64,000 nt of DNA from NCBI GenBank assembly GCA_027475525.1, contig JAMWFC010000114.1:1-64000 (forward strand), written 5' to 3'. The translations under genes were made by a program, and so were the position numbers. The DNA comes from Macrolepiota albuminosa (lineage: Eukaryota; Basidiomycota; Agaricomycetes; Agaricales; Agaricaceae). The notes beneath the pieces were generated by a model. The model did no database searches. It was not told where the DNA came from and was given only the letters and a program-made list of their open reading frames with translations. Shown here in pieces: positions 24,395 through 36,061 of the stretch (position 1 is its first letter; each line of letters starts with the position of its first letter).

Positions 24395-27266
24395 TCATTT
24401 TCGTAAAAACCTCAAAGCTAGTTCTTCGTCTTCCTCGACAGTGTTCTCATGTATACGCACAAGCTTTCTTCCATCGTGATGATCGGATATCTTGCTTCGT
24501 TTTGGGGGAGGAGCGACAGCATCTTGATTTTCATCCGAGAGGTCAGGAAGGTCAAACTCCGGTGAGACATATCCGTCGTCATCTGACGCTGGAGCCAGTT
24601 CCGCCTGAGGAAATCCGCCATCCTCCACCATCTACGACGAACGAGGAAACTGAATGGATGCACAAAAACCAAAAGTGCGCACATACCTCTCCACGTTCTC
24701 TCTCCTTCCGCTTACGCTTCTTTTCCCGCTTCTTTTCCCGAGCTACCTCCTTATCCATTATGTCCGCAAGCTTCATCTTTCCCCGCTCATCTTCCGCAAA
24801 CTTCTTACCCTCTTCTTGTACACCTGTAAGACCGCCCTTCGACTTGTACCAATCGTCCGCTTCAGCAAGTTCGTACAACTCATGCCCTTCTCCTTCCTCA
24901 TCGAAGACAAGTTTTGTAGATATCCCATTCTTTGCAATAGCTCGCTTGGCCCTCCCGAGTTTGAGCTTCCGTTTGGAAAGATCACCAGGGTCCTTTGGAG
25001 CGTCTTCGTCGGAGAGATCGTGGTCTGCACGTTTTAGCGTTATGAATTCATCATCATCATCGTCCGCGGCACCATGATCGATGAGTTTTGAGTAATGTTC
25101 GGACAAGACACCTTGATTTTTCCTTTCAAACATACGGTCGTACTTGGTCCGGACACCTTTGCTCTAAAAGACAGCCCAATCAATTCCAAGATCAGCTGAA
25201 CTTTATGTCAGTCACCTTTGAGGTATCCACACCGGTAGTAGGGACGGGTACGTCCTTAGTATCGTCAACTTTCGGGTCTTCTGTTTCCTCGTCCTCTGAA
25301 GAATCGTCCTCATCTTCATCGCTGGTTGCTAGATCTTCTTTTTCACTCTCGTCAAGCACCGCTGCCCGCGCCGCCTCGACCATCCTAGAAGCATTCTTTT
25401 TCTGCTTAGCGATTTCTCTATCCAAGAATTTTATTTTCGGAGCTCCAGGCAACCCAAGGGACTCGGCAAAGCGCTGTACAGGAAGTTCACTGAGCTTAAA
25501 AATTGACTTGTCTTTGTGGACGTGGACTGAACGAAGATATGACACAAAAGCCTTGAAATTTGTCACGTCAGCCGGATGATTGACTTGTCTTTGTGGACGT
25601 GGACTGAACGAAGATATGACACAAAAGCCTTGAAATTTGTCACGTCAGCCGGATGATGCTTTCGGACGGCAAAAAAGCATACCCTTTGACCAAGGTACTT
25701 GATTTCCGGATCTTGGAATGCAAGATTTTGAAGCTGATTCTCGATGCTTTGGGTCTTGCTAGCGCGGATCTTGATCTTCTGGACTTGAATCGCCTTTTTC
25801 TTCAAAGCCTCCTTCATCCCTTCCTCCTCGCTCGGCATAAGGAAAAGCAGCGCCTTTCCCTTGCTCTCATAACGAGCCGTCCGGCCAACTCGATGTATAT
25901 AGGTGTCCGCATCTTCTGGCGCATCCAACTGGATGACCCAATCTACGGCAGGAAAATCGAGACCACGAGCGGCTATGTCAGTCGCGAATAGAACTGCATG
26001 TGATGAGGAAATAAATTTGTTATACACGGAAATCCGAGCCGTTTGTTTTTGCTTTCCATGAAGTTGAAGAAGCGAGATTCCAGGGTGCATCTTGCAGAAT
26101 GTCTCAAAAGTAAATCGGACCTGTTTGCAACTGGACATGAATACAAGGACTTTGGATTGAAGATGGGTCTTGATAAAACTCCACAGAAGATCGAGTTTCT
26201 GGTCGAGTTCACAAACAGTGTAATGCTGTTCGAGATTTTGGGATGTCGTGGCGTGAGCAGTTTCTTCCAAGCCAATGGATACGGGGCTTTTGAGACTCAG
26301 ACGCGCGAGGTCATTTACGGACTGGGTTTGAGTGGCGGAAAAGAGAAGCGTTTGCCGGGATTTAGGTATATGGGACAGCAGCGCAGAGAGGGTTTTTGAA
26401 AAGCCCATATCAAGGATTCGGTCGGCTTCATCGAGAACTTGTGTAAATGTAAATGAAGGAGTTTGAGAGGGTCATCCATCGAGGACTCACCAAGTATCTG
26501 TAGATTGTCAGCAGCAAACCCTACAGTCTGATCCATGTGCTGCAGCAACCGACCTGGAGTTGCTACTAGGATATTCATTCGCGCTAATCTCTCGCTCTCC
26601 TCTTTCAGGTTTTTCCCACCAATCACTAATCCGGCTGAGAAAGAATGGTGTCCGCCGATCGATCGTAATACTTCGAAGATTTGAAGGGCCTAGAAATAAA
26701 ATATTCAGCACAGAAGCATACGTAGGATACGTGGACGCACCAGTTCCCGCGTAGGTGATATTATAAGAGCCCCAAGCCCATCGGCAGGACCCCATTTTCG
26801 GCGATACAGAATTTCCAAAACTGGCACGAGGAACGCGAGCGTCTTGCCACTTCCTGTGCGGGCGGCACCAAGGACATCCTTGCCTTTTAACGAAGACGGA
26901 AGGCTTTGTGCTTGGATGTCTGTCATATTGACGAAGAAAGCTTCCTTCAGGCCTAGATAAATTAGACCTCATCATGCTCGATATTTGTAACAGCTCACCT
27001 CTTTTTGTAAAATTAGAGATAGGAAGGTCAGAGAAAAGTCTCAGATCTTGCGGAGACTCCTGTCTGGTATTCAGTGACTTAGATATCTGACATCACAACC
27101 TCGAACGCACAAAGTTCATAGCATCCTTTTCAAGGTTTTCCAATTTCTGTCTCTCAGTCATCTTCTTGGTCTGTGCACTTGACATTTTGGGTTTCGCGCC
27201 CTTGCCCCGGGTCTTTCTCTTCTGGTTGGAAGGTCCTGCATGATGAATTGCAGACGACGCACTCAT
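24395..27266 (-). CDS. DBP4: DEAD-box RNA helicase Dbp4 (DDX10 family)
   Basis: An ATP-dependent RNA helicase of early 40S ribosome assembly in the nucleolus (U14 snoRNA release). ATG at 27266 gives a basic N-terminus. Motifs in order: Q motif region [20 protein letters not shown], motif [10 protein letters not shown], Ia [19 protein letters not shown], motif [15 protein letters not shown] (split by an intron), motif [31 protein letters not shown], and motif [11 protein letters not shown]. The DUF4217 region and a long acidic/basic C-terminus end ALRFLRK, with TGA at 24395. The exact 77-bp duplication at 25502-25655 breaks the frame after HVHKDKSI; with one copy removed the frame continues as [11 protein letters not shown]. 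The gene is therefore probably intact. Confidence 0.9.
25502..25655. repeat. Exact 77-bp tandem duplication inside Dbp4
   Basis: 25502-25578 equals 25579-25655. Because 77 is not a multiple of three, the second copy shifts the Dbp4 frame. Removing one copy restores it, so the duplication is very likely an assembly join. Confidence 0.95.
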
Positions 27267-28540
27267 TGTGGTCAAAAATTAAAGAAAGCTGTACCTTAGT
27301 TATAAATACAACCAAATATCACATTTGGGATGGTGATGGATGATGTTGTCTGTTTATACCAGTCTGGGACTCTACTCTGTCGTAAGTATGGTATTCTGTT
27401 TCTGTTTCTGGCTCTTTGTGTTTTTGTTATAAACAACTCGCAGATTTTGTCGTTGTGAATGGGTGGCTCGGTCACGTCACAGTTTGCTCAAGGTGGTGGG
27501 TCTCGTCGCCAGATTGTCTCCCTTTTTGTGGTCTTCCTTTGTGCTCTCCGTACGCAGGTGTACATCGGCTTCCTGTCGTGTGCGATTCGATGCCTCGCCG
27601 TTATCGTGGTGGGTGAGTGAGCGCTGAGCCTACTTGGTCCTTTTGTCTCTCTCACCTCCCACTACGCCCTCATCCTTCCTGCTCTTCGTCTGTCCTTTCC
27701 TCGTCTATTACTCCGTATACCCCTCTTGTCTGTGGTTTTACTCTTCTCCGCCATGCTTCTTCGTCTTCGTCGTTTTCTTGGTCCTTAGCTGTGCTCGACC
27801 CTCTTCTCCCTGGTTTTTATAATTATTCATGTCTTTGTCAGGAACTTCACCATTGCTTCCTTTGTCCCTAGCAGCACTCCTAGGCTAAGATCATGGTTGG
27901 CATCTAGCAGTATTTGCCGGTGTTCGTCATATCTTTCTGTGCTTGATAAGTGTTCTCTCGCTTGGTATGGCTCCCTGCACGTGCCACTCTTTTATTTCAT
28001 CTCGGACGAATTCAGCGTAGTACTCCGATAAGAGCGTGTCATGCGGCATTGCGCGAGTCACCCAAATACCTCCCTCTCTGTGTACCCCCTGTACTTTGGG
28101 TTTCATCTGGGGGCCTTTAGCCAAGGCTCGAGTTTTCTCCTGAGTAAGTTACTAATCAGAGAAAAAAGACATCAGACAGCGTTTTGCTGCAAAGACTTGA
28201 GCGGAACACGCCAGGATAGAAATGGATGGTAAAATCTGAAAGAAAAAACTGGAGGTAAAATAGATGTTATTGTTTCAATATCTTGCTCATTGTATGCATA
28301 GAGTATTTGAAGCATACAAAAACGTCCATGGTTACTAGGATCCGGCAGCGACAAGACGAAAGGATAGCAAGTGAACAACACATCATATAAAGGAAACATA
28401 TGACAACATAGGTCCATGCGAAAGATTTGAATGGATGATTCTGAGTGAACCCGTGCCTGCGAAGCAAAGTGCTTGGTGAATAGCGTTCACTTATGAGTTG
28501 TTAATATTACAGACAAGAACTGCCTGTACATGAGTTTCTT
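27267..28540. other. Intergenic; weak ORFs only
   Basis: The 5' flank of Dbp4 and a pyrimidine-rich stretch (27610-27870) whose plus-strand frames are low-complexity. A minus-strand frame at 27927-28124 (65 codons, with RDEIKEWHVQGAIPSERT) is the only piece with protein-like character; I cannot place it. Nothing else was recognised. Confidence 0.45.
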
Positions 28541-29977
28541 TTACAATATTTCGCCGACCCAGATCTCCACTGGCGCGCCTCCAGCGCCTGGAGAAACCCC
28601 CACTTTCTGCAACGAAAGGCCAAAGTCACCGACGAGGTCCCATAACGACCGTTCGGCAGAATCTCGTTCTTTGTATGCTAGGACCACAAGTGGAGGTTCT
28701 CTTCCAAGTTTCACCAATCTTGAGAGAGTATGGACAAGGGAGGGGAATGAAGCAGTATTATATGTTACGTCCGCCATACTGAGAGTCAAAAAAAGTCGTC
28801 AGAATGACATTACGGAATGACGAAAAAGGCTTACACTATAGCGTCGAAGCCTTCAGGAAATTCTTTGACAAAATCCGGAAATGTATCTTGATCCCAGTCG
28901 AGTATTGCAGCCTCAAGTCTAGTGTTTTGAAGATGCGAAGCATTGACTGCGATGTTATGCTCAATAAGCGGAATAGCGCTTTCTGTTGAGGATGCTGAGA
29001 TGTGGTCATGTTCAAACCACCGAATACCTACCAAGATCAGTCGCGATGATTCTGTCCTGGTTGGGTTCACTGGGAGGAGACATAGTTGACCGCAATGCTG
29101 CGATGCTGAGCCCAACGATGCCGATCCCAGTACCTGATCAATGCAATTCAGTGGCAATAATACAACTAGAAACTAAAGATCTTGCCCAGCTCAAGAATAT
29201 TCCGCGATTGTCGAGAGAATAACACGTTTTTAAGCTTTAAAACGAGACCCTCAGCAGCAGTCGACTGTTCAAGTCCAACGAGCCATGAACTCAGTCCAAT
29301 ACCGCTATCCCACACTTTCTAGATAGTATCAACGGCGCGATTTCCCACCAAGTCGGCGGAGAACCCATACCTTGTCGAGATCAAAGGACGTCTGTTCCGT
29401 CAGTTTAAGCGTAACACCCGGGTCATCCCCCACCTTTGGCCGTAATCGATATATGCGCTCAATTTTCTCCTGCTTTGGACCTTTTCTTGCTGCACGTGGG
29501 CCGAAATGAACAGGCATGGACATGACAGGAAATGCATCCCGCCCAAAATTTTCATTGGAGAGATCAATCGTTAAGAACCCGTCTGAAGCTGCGGTGAGAC
29601 GAGTGCCGAGGACTAGGCACCACGACTGGCCATCACGCACGTCCAGTGGCAAGGGGACTGGAATCTCCTTATAAGCGGTAGCTTGTCGCCAAGTTGTTAG
29701 TTTGTTTGGTTTATTGATAACATTGCGATTCGCAGAAGAATCTCCTTATAAGCGGTAGCTTGTCGCCAAGTTGTTAGTTTGTTTGGTTTATTGATAACAT
29801 TGCGATTCGCAGAAAACTGCTTGTCTGCAACCAAGAATAAAAGATATCGGTTGAGCCATGAAAAGGCTCTGTACGGAGGTCATTGGCAATCTGTGGAGTA
29901 ATATGTATGTTCCCATAAGCTGCAGACTGCAGAGGTGGTGGACGGAGGAAGGAGATATAGTAAAACATTGCATTCAT
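28541..29977 (-). CDS. Family-16 protein methyltransferase (METTL21/22-like)
   Basis: An S-adenosylmethionine-dependent, probably lysine-directed, protein methyltransferase. Exons read: ATG at 29977 with YYISFLRPPPLQSAAYGN; FGPRAARKGPKQEKIERIYR; KVWDSGIGLSSWLVGLEQS; a NILELG / GTGIGIVGLSIAAL SAM-binding motif I split by an intron; DSAIPLIEHNIAVNASHLQ; LEAAILDWDQ; MADVTYNTASFPSLVHTL; and LVVLAYKERDSAERSLWDL. The stop is at 28541. This order is typical of Methyltransf_16. The 77-bp duplication at 29661-29814 falls near the end of exon 1, and one further frame step nearby is unexplained. Confidence 0.75.
29661..29814. repeat. Exact 77-bp tandem duplication inside the methyltransferase gene
   Basis: 29661-29737 equals 29738-29814. 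It lies in the N-terminal coding part of the family-16 methyltransferase and disrupts its reading. Confidence 0.95.
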
Positions 29978-30073
29978 AAGACAAAAAAGTTCAGAAGATT
30001 AATGAAGGACGGGCCGGGCTTCCGGGCATCGCGAGTTGTATTTTACGAGGTAGTACATATTTGTTAACTCTGA

Positions 30074-31619
30074 TCAGATTATCGATGTCCTCACAGTTGT
30101 ATCAAACGTCCGTCTCATGTATTTCCAGAGTTCCGGCCCGTAATAGTAATATGCCGCTCCAAATGCTGCCCCTCCGAGATGAGCCCAATGATCGAAGAAT
30201 CTACCTCTTGTCAGATGGAATCACAGAGTTAAAGATATGGAGACACCGACCTCCAGCCCCTTGCGGCACCAATTATGTCCAATAGAACAAGTGCCCCGAC
30301 TCCGGTTTGGATGTCAATAGGGTACGAGGGAGGGATCATCAACGATACTTGTGAACCTGGAAATGCAAGGGCAGTCAGAGTCACAGATGCATAGATAGCT
30401 CCCGATGCGCCAAGGGATGGCAGTATCGGTCGAGAAACTGCAGTCTTCGCAGCTGAAGCGGATGACGAAGCAACAGCACTAGCCCAGGTGTCGACCTTCG
30501 TAGGGCCAGAAAGCGCAGATAACTTTGCTACCATGCGAGGGTACATGAACTTAGTAGCAACTACATGAGATACTAGACCGGAGAAGAGGCCCGCTGCCAA
30601 GAATGTAAGTCGAGGCAAGAGATGCGAAGCTTGAAGGTTACCTGAAACGAAGAATGCTAAGAAATGCCACGAGGGAGAAACTTCCAATTGTGCGGGAGCA
30701 GCCTTGTCTTGTTCCTTAGCGAGATAGAGATATGCAGCAGCACCAAAGCCTTCTAATGCCAGGCAATTGGCCAGAAGGTGAAGGAATGACTTGTGGCTTT
30801 TCGTGCCATTAGTGCAGACTCCTTGTAGGAAGATTATGTCTATGTACGAACCTGAACATGCTGGTAAGGAGCGTGAAAGCCAGGCCCGACAATGGATTGT
30901 GCATAAACCTAGTATTCATTGTGGGTTGAAAACGCTTGACCTTCCATGCAAGCCAGATGGCAGCGTTGAAAAAGCAGATATTCAAACACAGGCGTTTACC
31001 ATCTGTCGTATTCCCGTACCGATTTATAAAGGCAGTATACGCAGCGGCAATCCAGGGTCTGATTGCCTTTGGAAGACTTCCCACATCTTCCATCATGGAG
31101 GAATGCCAACGACGCCACTTCTGTAGTCGACTAAATATCGATTCAAAATTAAAGGAATGTCTGTTCACGTACTTTGACCAATTCAGACTTATATGCCCGT
31201 CTGAGATCAGCATTTGTCACGGATGGGCTGACCCATGGTAATGTAGTTGCAGGCGTCAATCGGTTTATCCATCTTCCTGTTTCTAAGTTCGTATAGAAGG
31301 CCGCATATGCAAGCGCGCCGGAGATGCCTCCGAAGACAAACTACAAAGACCACCCGTTACTTGACAACCTGAAGGTGCCTCATCACAATGTACACACCAA
31401 GATATGTTTGCCAAAACGTGGCTTCCCAATCTTGTCTGTGAATGACTCCTCAGGCCGACTACGAGCTACTTCTTCACGAAATGATGGAATACTTTGGCAT
31501 CGAGGCGACGTTGCCCGAAAACTACGGCACGATACAGATTGGTTCAAGAACCGCGACCACAAAAAGTATGGAGTCGTTGGTGGCCTGATATGAAGTCGGC
31601 CTAGGGATGTCCTCAACAT
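30074..31619 (-). CDS. PCP1: Mitochondrial rhomboid protease Pcp1 (PARL family)
   Basis: An intramembrane serine protease of the mitochondrial inner membrane. ATG at 31619 begins a basic, hydroxylated leader (MLRTSLGRLHIRPPTTPYFL) fitting a mitochondrial presequence. Further exons give membrane segments, a HLLANCLALEGFGAAAYLY segment, SWHFLAFFVSGNLQASHL, and the catalytic serine in LPSLGASGAIYASVTL. The catalytic histidine is in FFDHWAHLGGAAFGAAYYYY. It ends TTVRTSII, with TGA at 30074-30076. The Ser/His dyad motifs are complete. Start codons of this gene and the next methyltransferase are only 44 bp apart, so they share a very compact promoter. Confidence 0.9.
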
Positions 31620-31663
31620 CAGGCTTGACGTCGTAAACGAAACGTGTTGACCACAAACTTCAT

Positions 31664-32890
31664 ATGCGCATTTCGTCTAGGGTTAGGGTTCCTAACGTGG
31701 GACTATCGCGCTCTGACGGGAGCAGGTTCGACGGCGGGCACGCCCGTTGTCCTTCTAGGATGGATGAACATGGCGATGTTATACTCCGAGGTGTTGTACA
31801 AATTACTCCCGACTCTGAACCTGTCATAGATGCAGACGAAGAGGTAAGGCTGGTGAAATGACGGGTATTGCGTACTGATGACTATCGTAGGTTTTTATCA
31901 TCTACTCTGACTTACAATCTACCAATAAATCGGATACACTTCGTGGGCTAGGACATGTTGACTCACGACAGGATGCAATGACTATATCATTTGAGCTCAA
32001 GGCTCTCAATTACCCCAACCATTCATCGACCAACGGAAGAATCTCCAAGTCCCAACGGGCAAGAAAGACCAAGAAACTGGTAAATCTAATGGACAAGACC
32101 ATACAAATTGAATTGTTCCAAGAAAAGACTGCGCTTCGGAGTCGAAGAGGCGATACAGGGAGTGTTCTTTGGAAAGCAAGGTTTGAATCACACGTCATGA
32201 TATAATTTCAACTTATCCTTCTGTTGAGAGTTTAGCATCGATTTTGCACAACTAATCCTTCAGCAACTTCATACACAGGTCCCTAACAGTCTTTTGAAAG
32301 CGTCTATCTTAAAATCAATGCATGTTTTGGAACTAGGGTTTGTGTCTTCGTTGCACAATGTTGTCCCGTTGACTTACCCCATGATTCAACTTTGCAGTGC
32401 CGGAACGGGTCTTCTAGCAGTTGCCCTTGCACCACACGTTCGTCATTACACAGTCACAGACACTAGGGACCTTCAGAACCTTCTTCACAAGAATATCGCA
32501 GCCAACTTCACTGGATGGCCCAACCATTGCGTTTCTACTGCCCCCGGATATAATGTCTCGGTGGAGGAGCTTGATTGGATTACCCTCAGTAATACAACCC
32601 CTGCTCAGCGCGGGAATTTAGTAGCCATCGACCCGGTCGATCTCGTGCTTACGATTGACTGTATCTATCATCCGTCACTCCTCTCGCCCCTAGTTGAAAC
32701 AATCAACCATTTCGCAATACCAGACCGCACTGCCGTGTTAGTCATCGCAGAGCTCAGAGCTGAGGACGTCATTCGAGAATTCCTTGCGCTTTGGCTCTCG
32801 CGGCCAGGATGGGAAATATGGAGGGTTGGTGGGAGCCTGCTGGATAAACCATACGTGATGTGGCTCGGATGGCGAAGAGCAGCCGCATGA
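31664..32890 (+). CDS. Family-16 lysine methyltransferase (METTL21D/RKM5-like)
   Basis: A SAM-dependent methyltransferase. ATG at 31664 opens MRISSRVRVPNVGLSRSDGS. The middle exons include TIQIELFQEKTALRSRRGDT followed by TGSVLWKA, the substrate-side motif of the family. Motif I is split by an intron as MHVLELG / AGTGLLAVALAPHV. Then come VDLVLTIDCIYHPSLLSPLV (post-motif II, DCIYHP) and ELRAEDVIREFLALWL. It ends LGWRRAAA, with TGA at 32888. The two family-16 genes flank PCP1 but differ in sequence, so they are not a recent tandem pair. Confidence 0.8.
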
Positions 32891-33036
32891 TTGCAGACAC
32901 CCACTCTCTACTTTTGGAAGCTGATGCTACGGTTAAATCGTGCATGTTGACCATTACTATAATTGGTGACAATCTATAGGTGCTGTTGTTATACTAAAAA
33001 ATACATTGAATTTGAATGAGACATGCAGAACTCCAA
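32891..33036. other. Short convergent intergenic region
   Basis: 3' ends of the plus-strand methyltransferase and the minus-strand TUL1 meet here. No further feature was seen. Confidence 0.6.
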
Positions 33037-36000
33037 TCAGAACGGTGGTAAAGGCCGACGACATTGCGGGCAAATATTCTGAAAAAGTATTAATCACCAA
33101 GCAACGCAATAGATTGAAACGCACTTTGATCGCAAGCCACTTTACAGTAAGAAATACTCGGTCAATGGGGTGATTTCAACCATAGGAAGAAAACGAACCT
33201 TTTCCAAACACCCTGTGTGCTGCAAAACGAGTACGCTTGAGTATCGAATGTCAGACAATGATGAACAGATGCCTACAAATAAGTGAGAGCACGGGGCCAA
33301 ACTGTATATCCTTCTCGCGCCTGCGCCCTCGATACCCATCTGTAACCCACTCAAGAGCCCTGAGCTCTTCTTGCTTCCACTTCCTCCTTCTGCACAATAC
33401 TCCTCCGGCACACCGCTGCGCCCTCTTAAATCAATGACAATGGCATCCATGCAAATGGCGCAGTCTCCCAGCGATTGTTCGGGCGCCTCAGGGTCAGGCA
33501 TTGGCAGAGGAGGGTGATAATCGTAAGTCTTGATTTCAAGGAACTGGTGAAAATAATGAGTGAATGAACAACCGAGTGAGAGATAGGCAGAGGGGTTTAC
33601 CCGCTTGGGAAGGAAGAAGTTGGGACCGAGCCAATCTTGGAGCATAACAATTACGCCCTGCAACCACACAAAGGCTGCAAGGACGTATACCCATCCTAAA
33701 GGACATTACAATCAGAAAGTTGTCTCGTATTTGAGACAGACGTACGTCGAGGCTCGATATCCAATACATTCTTCGGGCAAGCCAAAAAGTCTATTTATGA
33801 AGCGTAAATCACATACGGGTTAGAACTTAGGACTGCTCACACAACGCGAGGTATAACCGGCAAATTGTTGTTCCAATGATGTATTCCTTGGAAAGCCCAC
33901 TCGTCCTCCCTCGACGTACGGAACGGATGATCTGTGGAAGCCATATGAACGAATATGTGATAGCTACGAACACCATTGACAGCATTGGCGACAAGATGAC
34001 GCGCACGACAAAGGTAAGGAAAACGAACAGGATAACCCCTTTCGTAGAAACATTATCGAAGTCAATACCGCACAGTGGGATTGATATTCTATACGTACAT
34101 AAACGAGCCTGGGGATCTGTACGGATGTGATGGAAGAAAAATGAGACGAAAGAACGAGACGTTGGGCTTGTTGGGGTATTGGAGGTAGGTGCAGATGGAG
34201 TTGGAGTAGGCCGTCTGGAGGCTCCGTCGTCCGACGCTAGTGGCACAGGACGTATTCGGGATTCATTTAGACCTAAAGTTTGGGTAGAGGGAGCTCCTGG
34301 CGCGGGCGGTGATGGAGTAGGCGGAGTAGGTGGAGTCACTGTGTCTTCTGGGAGTTGTATCTGGTGTATCAATACAGAGAATTGCTGTAAAACGAAAGGC
34401 AGGTGACATCAGCTTCCATGAGACATTGAAAGAGGATAAAGAAAACCGACTGCCTCATATACGAATAGTATACATGCCAAGAATGCTGGGGCAACTAGAG
34501 AAGTTGATGGCCGTCCCTCTGCAAGGATAGCGAATGTGATGTGACCTGCAAAGGAAACGGAATCGACAGTGGATTGCGAGAGGAACATCCATCGAGATAC
34601 ACGCGCTAAGCCAGAAGGCGTACGACTACGTTCGATTTGACGAGAGAAAAGAACGAGCAACGCTAGGTATGCAAGGCCGGACAAACCCGCATCTAACGAC
34701 CACGGTCAGTATCATAAGTACCATGAAAATCATTGACTCACAAGCGGTAACTTTTCGAAAGAAATCGCGGGATCTCAGACCCTCCGTTTCGTTCATCTCG
34801 AACATAAGTCCGCACTCCTTGCTCACCAGCAGTCCATTCGCTACCAGCATCTCAGACCCTCCGTTTCGTTCATCTCGAACATAAGTCCGCACTCCTTGCT
34901 CACCAGCAGTCCATTCGCTACCAGCTTGGCGGGCTGATGGTCCAAACACCCGTCGGTTTTTGGATCTCCTCCTCTAGATCCTGCATGAGATACTCTGGAA
35001 CAGTTGTTGGGTGTAACTGAGCATAAAAAGTGAACGGACAAGTGGACTTAGGAGGGTCATCATTGGAGTTGTCGGAGTCGATGACGCCAGCGTCAATGGC
35101 ATTCTTTAGCTTGTTAATACGGATCGCGAGTTCAGGCTCAATTATACTGGCAACCTCATACTTGCTTGATGTTGGTACGAGAGAAGGGAGGAGTCGAATG
35201 TCGATGTGGTGACCAGGCGGTTCGGCAAGTCCATATATTGAACCATTTCGAACGAAGTGAACGGCTTCAAACTCTAGTCGTAGGTCCTCATTGGTTAAAG
35301 CATGAGTAAGCTCGATCCTCCCCTGCGTCGTTATTATTTATAATGCTCTTGTGATACAAGTCGAGGACATACATGCACAAGCGATATGGTGTCAGACAAC
35401 ACTGTTCCGTTGATTTGTGCGGGAAATTTCTCCACAACACTTAGCGCCATTTTGTCTGTTGCAGTCCAATTCCATCCCCGAAGAGCCTCCACTATTGCAG
35501 TCTCATTGACGCCATCCATATAAATTTGTGCATGAGAGTTCCATGGCGCATTGATGTTGTCTAACAATGCAGTGGGGGTAATATTGTGATAATGAACAGC
35601 GGCATGTACGAAGCCAGTCACATTGGGATAGTAAGAAGCCTCTTGTGGATTCAAATTACTCCCTTGAATATTGAAATCATCTAACAGAGCTTTGAGTGTC
35701 GGATCGCGATCAGGCTGAACGAGCATTAGACCGCAGCGTCATAACGACAAGGCTACATACGACAGAGAACTCAGAATTTGTCCCGTTCATCCAAGCGGTG
35801 TAATTTCCAAGTTGATCAGTCAGTGACTGGAGCGCCAGCTGGTACTGAGATCTTGCAAGATACTCGTCTCCATTTTGGCTCATAAGCATAAACAGCATGA
35901 AGCTAATGAATAGGAAAGAGGGTAACGAGCTACGTTGCCTCGCAGGCACGTCTCCACTTGTAGGAAAACCCGTCTCTTCATCGCGTGTGGGGTTGTCCAT
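33037..36000 (-). CDS. TUL1: Tul1-type transmembrane RING E3 ubiquitin ligase (Dsc complex)
   Basis: Catalytic subunit of the Golgi/endosome Dsc E3 complex. ATG at 36000. The first membrane segment is SSLPSFLFISFMLFMLMSQN, followed by a long lumenal domain rich in N-glycosylation sequons (WNWTATDK, QINGTVL). Multiple membrane segments follow (LAYLALLVLFSRQ; LTFVVRVILSPMLSMVFVAI; LQGVIVMLQDWLGPNFFLPK). The C-terminal RING begins GDCAICMDAI, continues APCSHLFHTGCLEK, a 15-nt micro-exon WLAIK, and ends NICPQCRRPLPPF with TGA at 33037. The exact 77-bp duplication at 34772-34925 breaks the frame; removing one copy restores it. Confidence 0.88.
34772..34925. repeat. Exact 77-bp tandem duplication inside TUL1
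   Basis: 34772-34848 equals 34849-34925. Both copies encode the same KECGLMFEMNETEG segment, and the extra copy shifts the frame of an otherwise intact gene. Confidence 0.95.
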
Positions 36001-36061
36001 GGCTGTGGAAAACAGCAGGGACTACACAGCCACCTGATGGTTAACCTTGAATTCAATCATT
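36001..36061. promoter_or_regulatory. Compact divergent promoter of TUL1 and NNF1
   Basis: Only 61 bp separate the two divergent start codons, so promoter elements must lie partly within 5' UTRs or coding sequence. No recognisable box is seen. Confidence 0.4.

Noticed and set aside
27416..27871. Overlapping plus-strand ORFs rich in Ser/Pro/Cys/Phe
   Set aside because: The stretch is a pyrimidine-rich tract that is open in more than one frame, which indicates composition and not coding.
31678..31692. Telomere-like TTAGGG sequence (ctagggttagggttcc)
   Set aside because: Only about two units, and it lies within the coding start of the methyltransferase; not a telomere or interstitial array.
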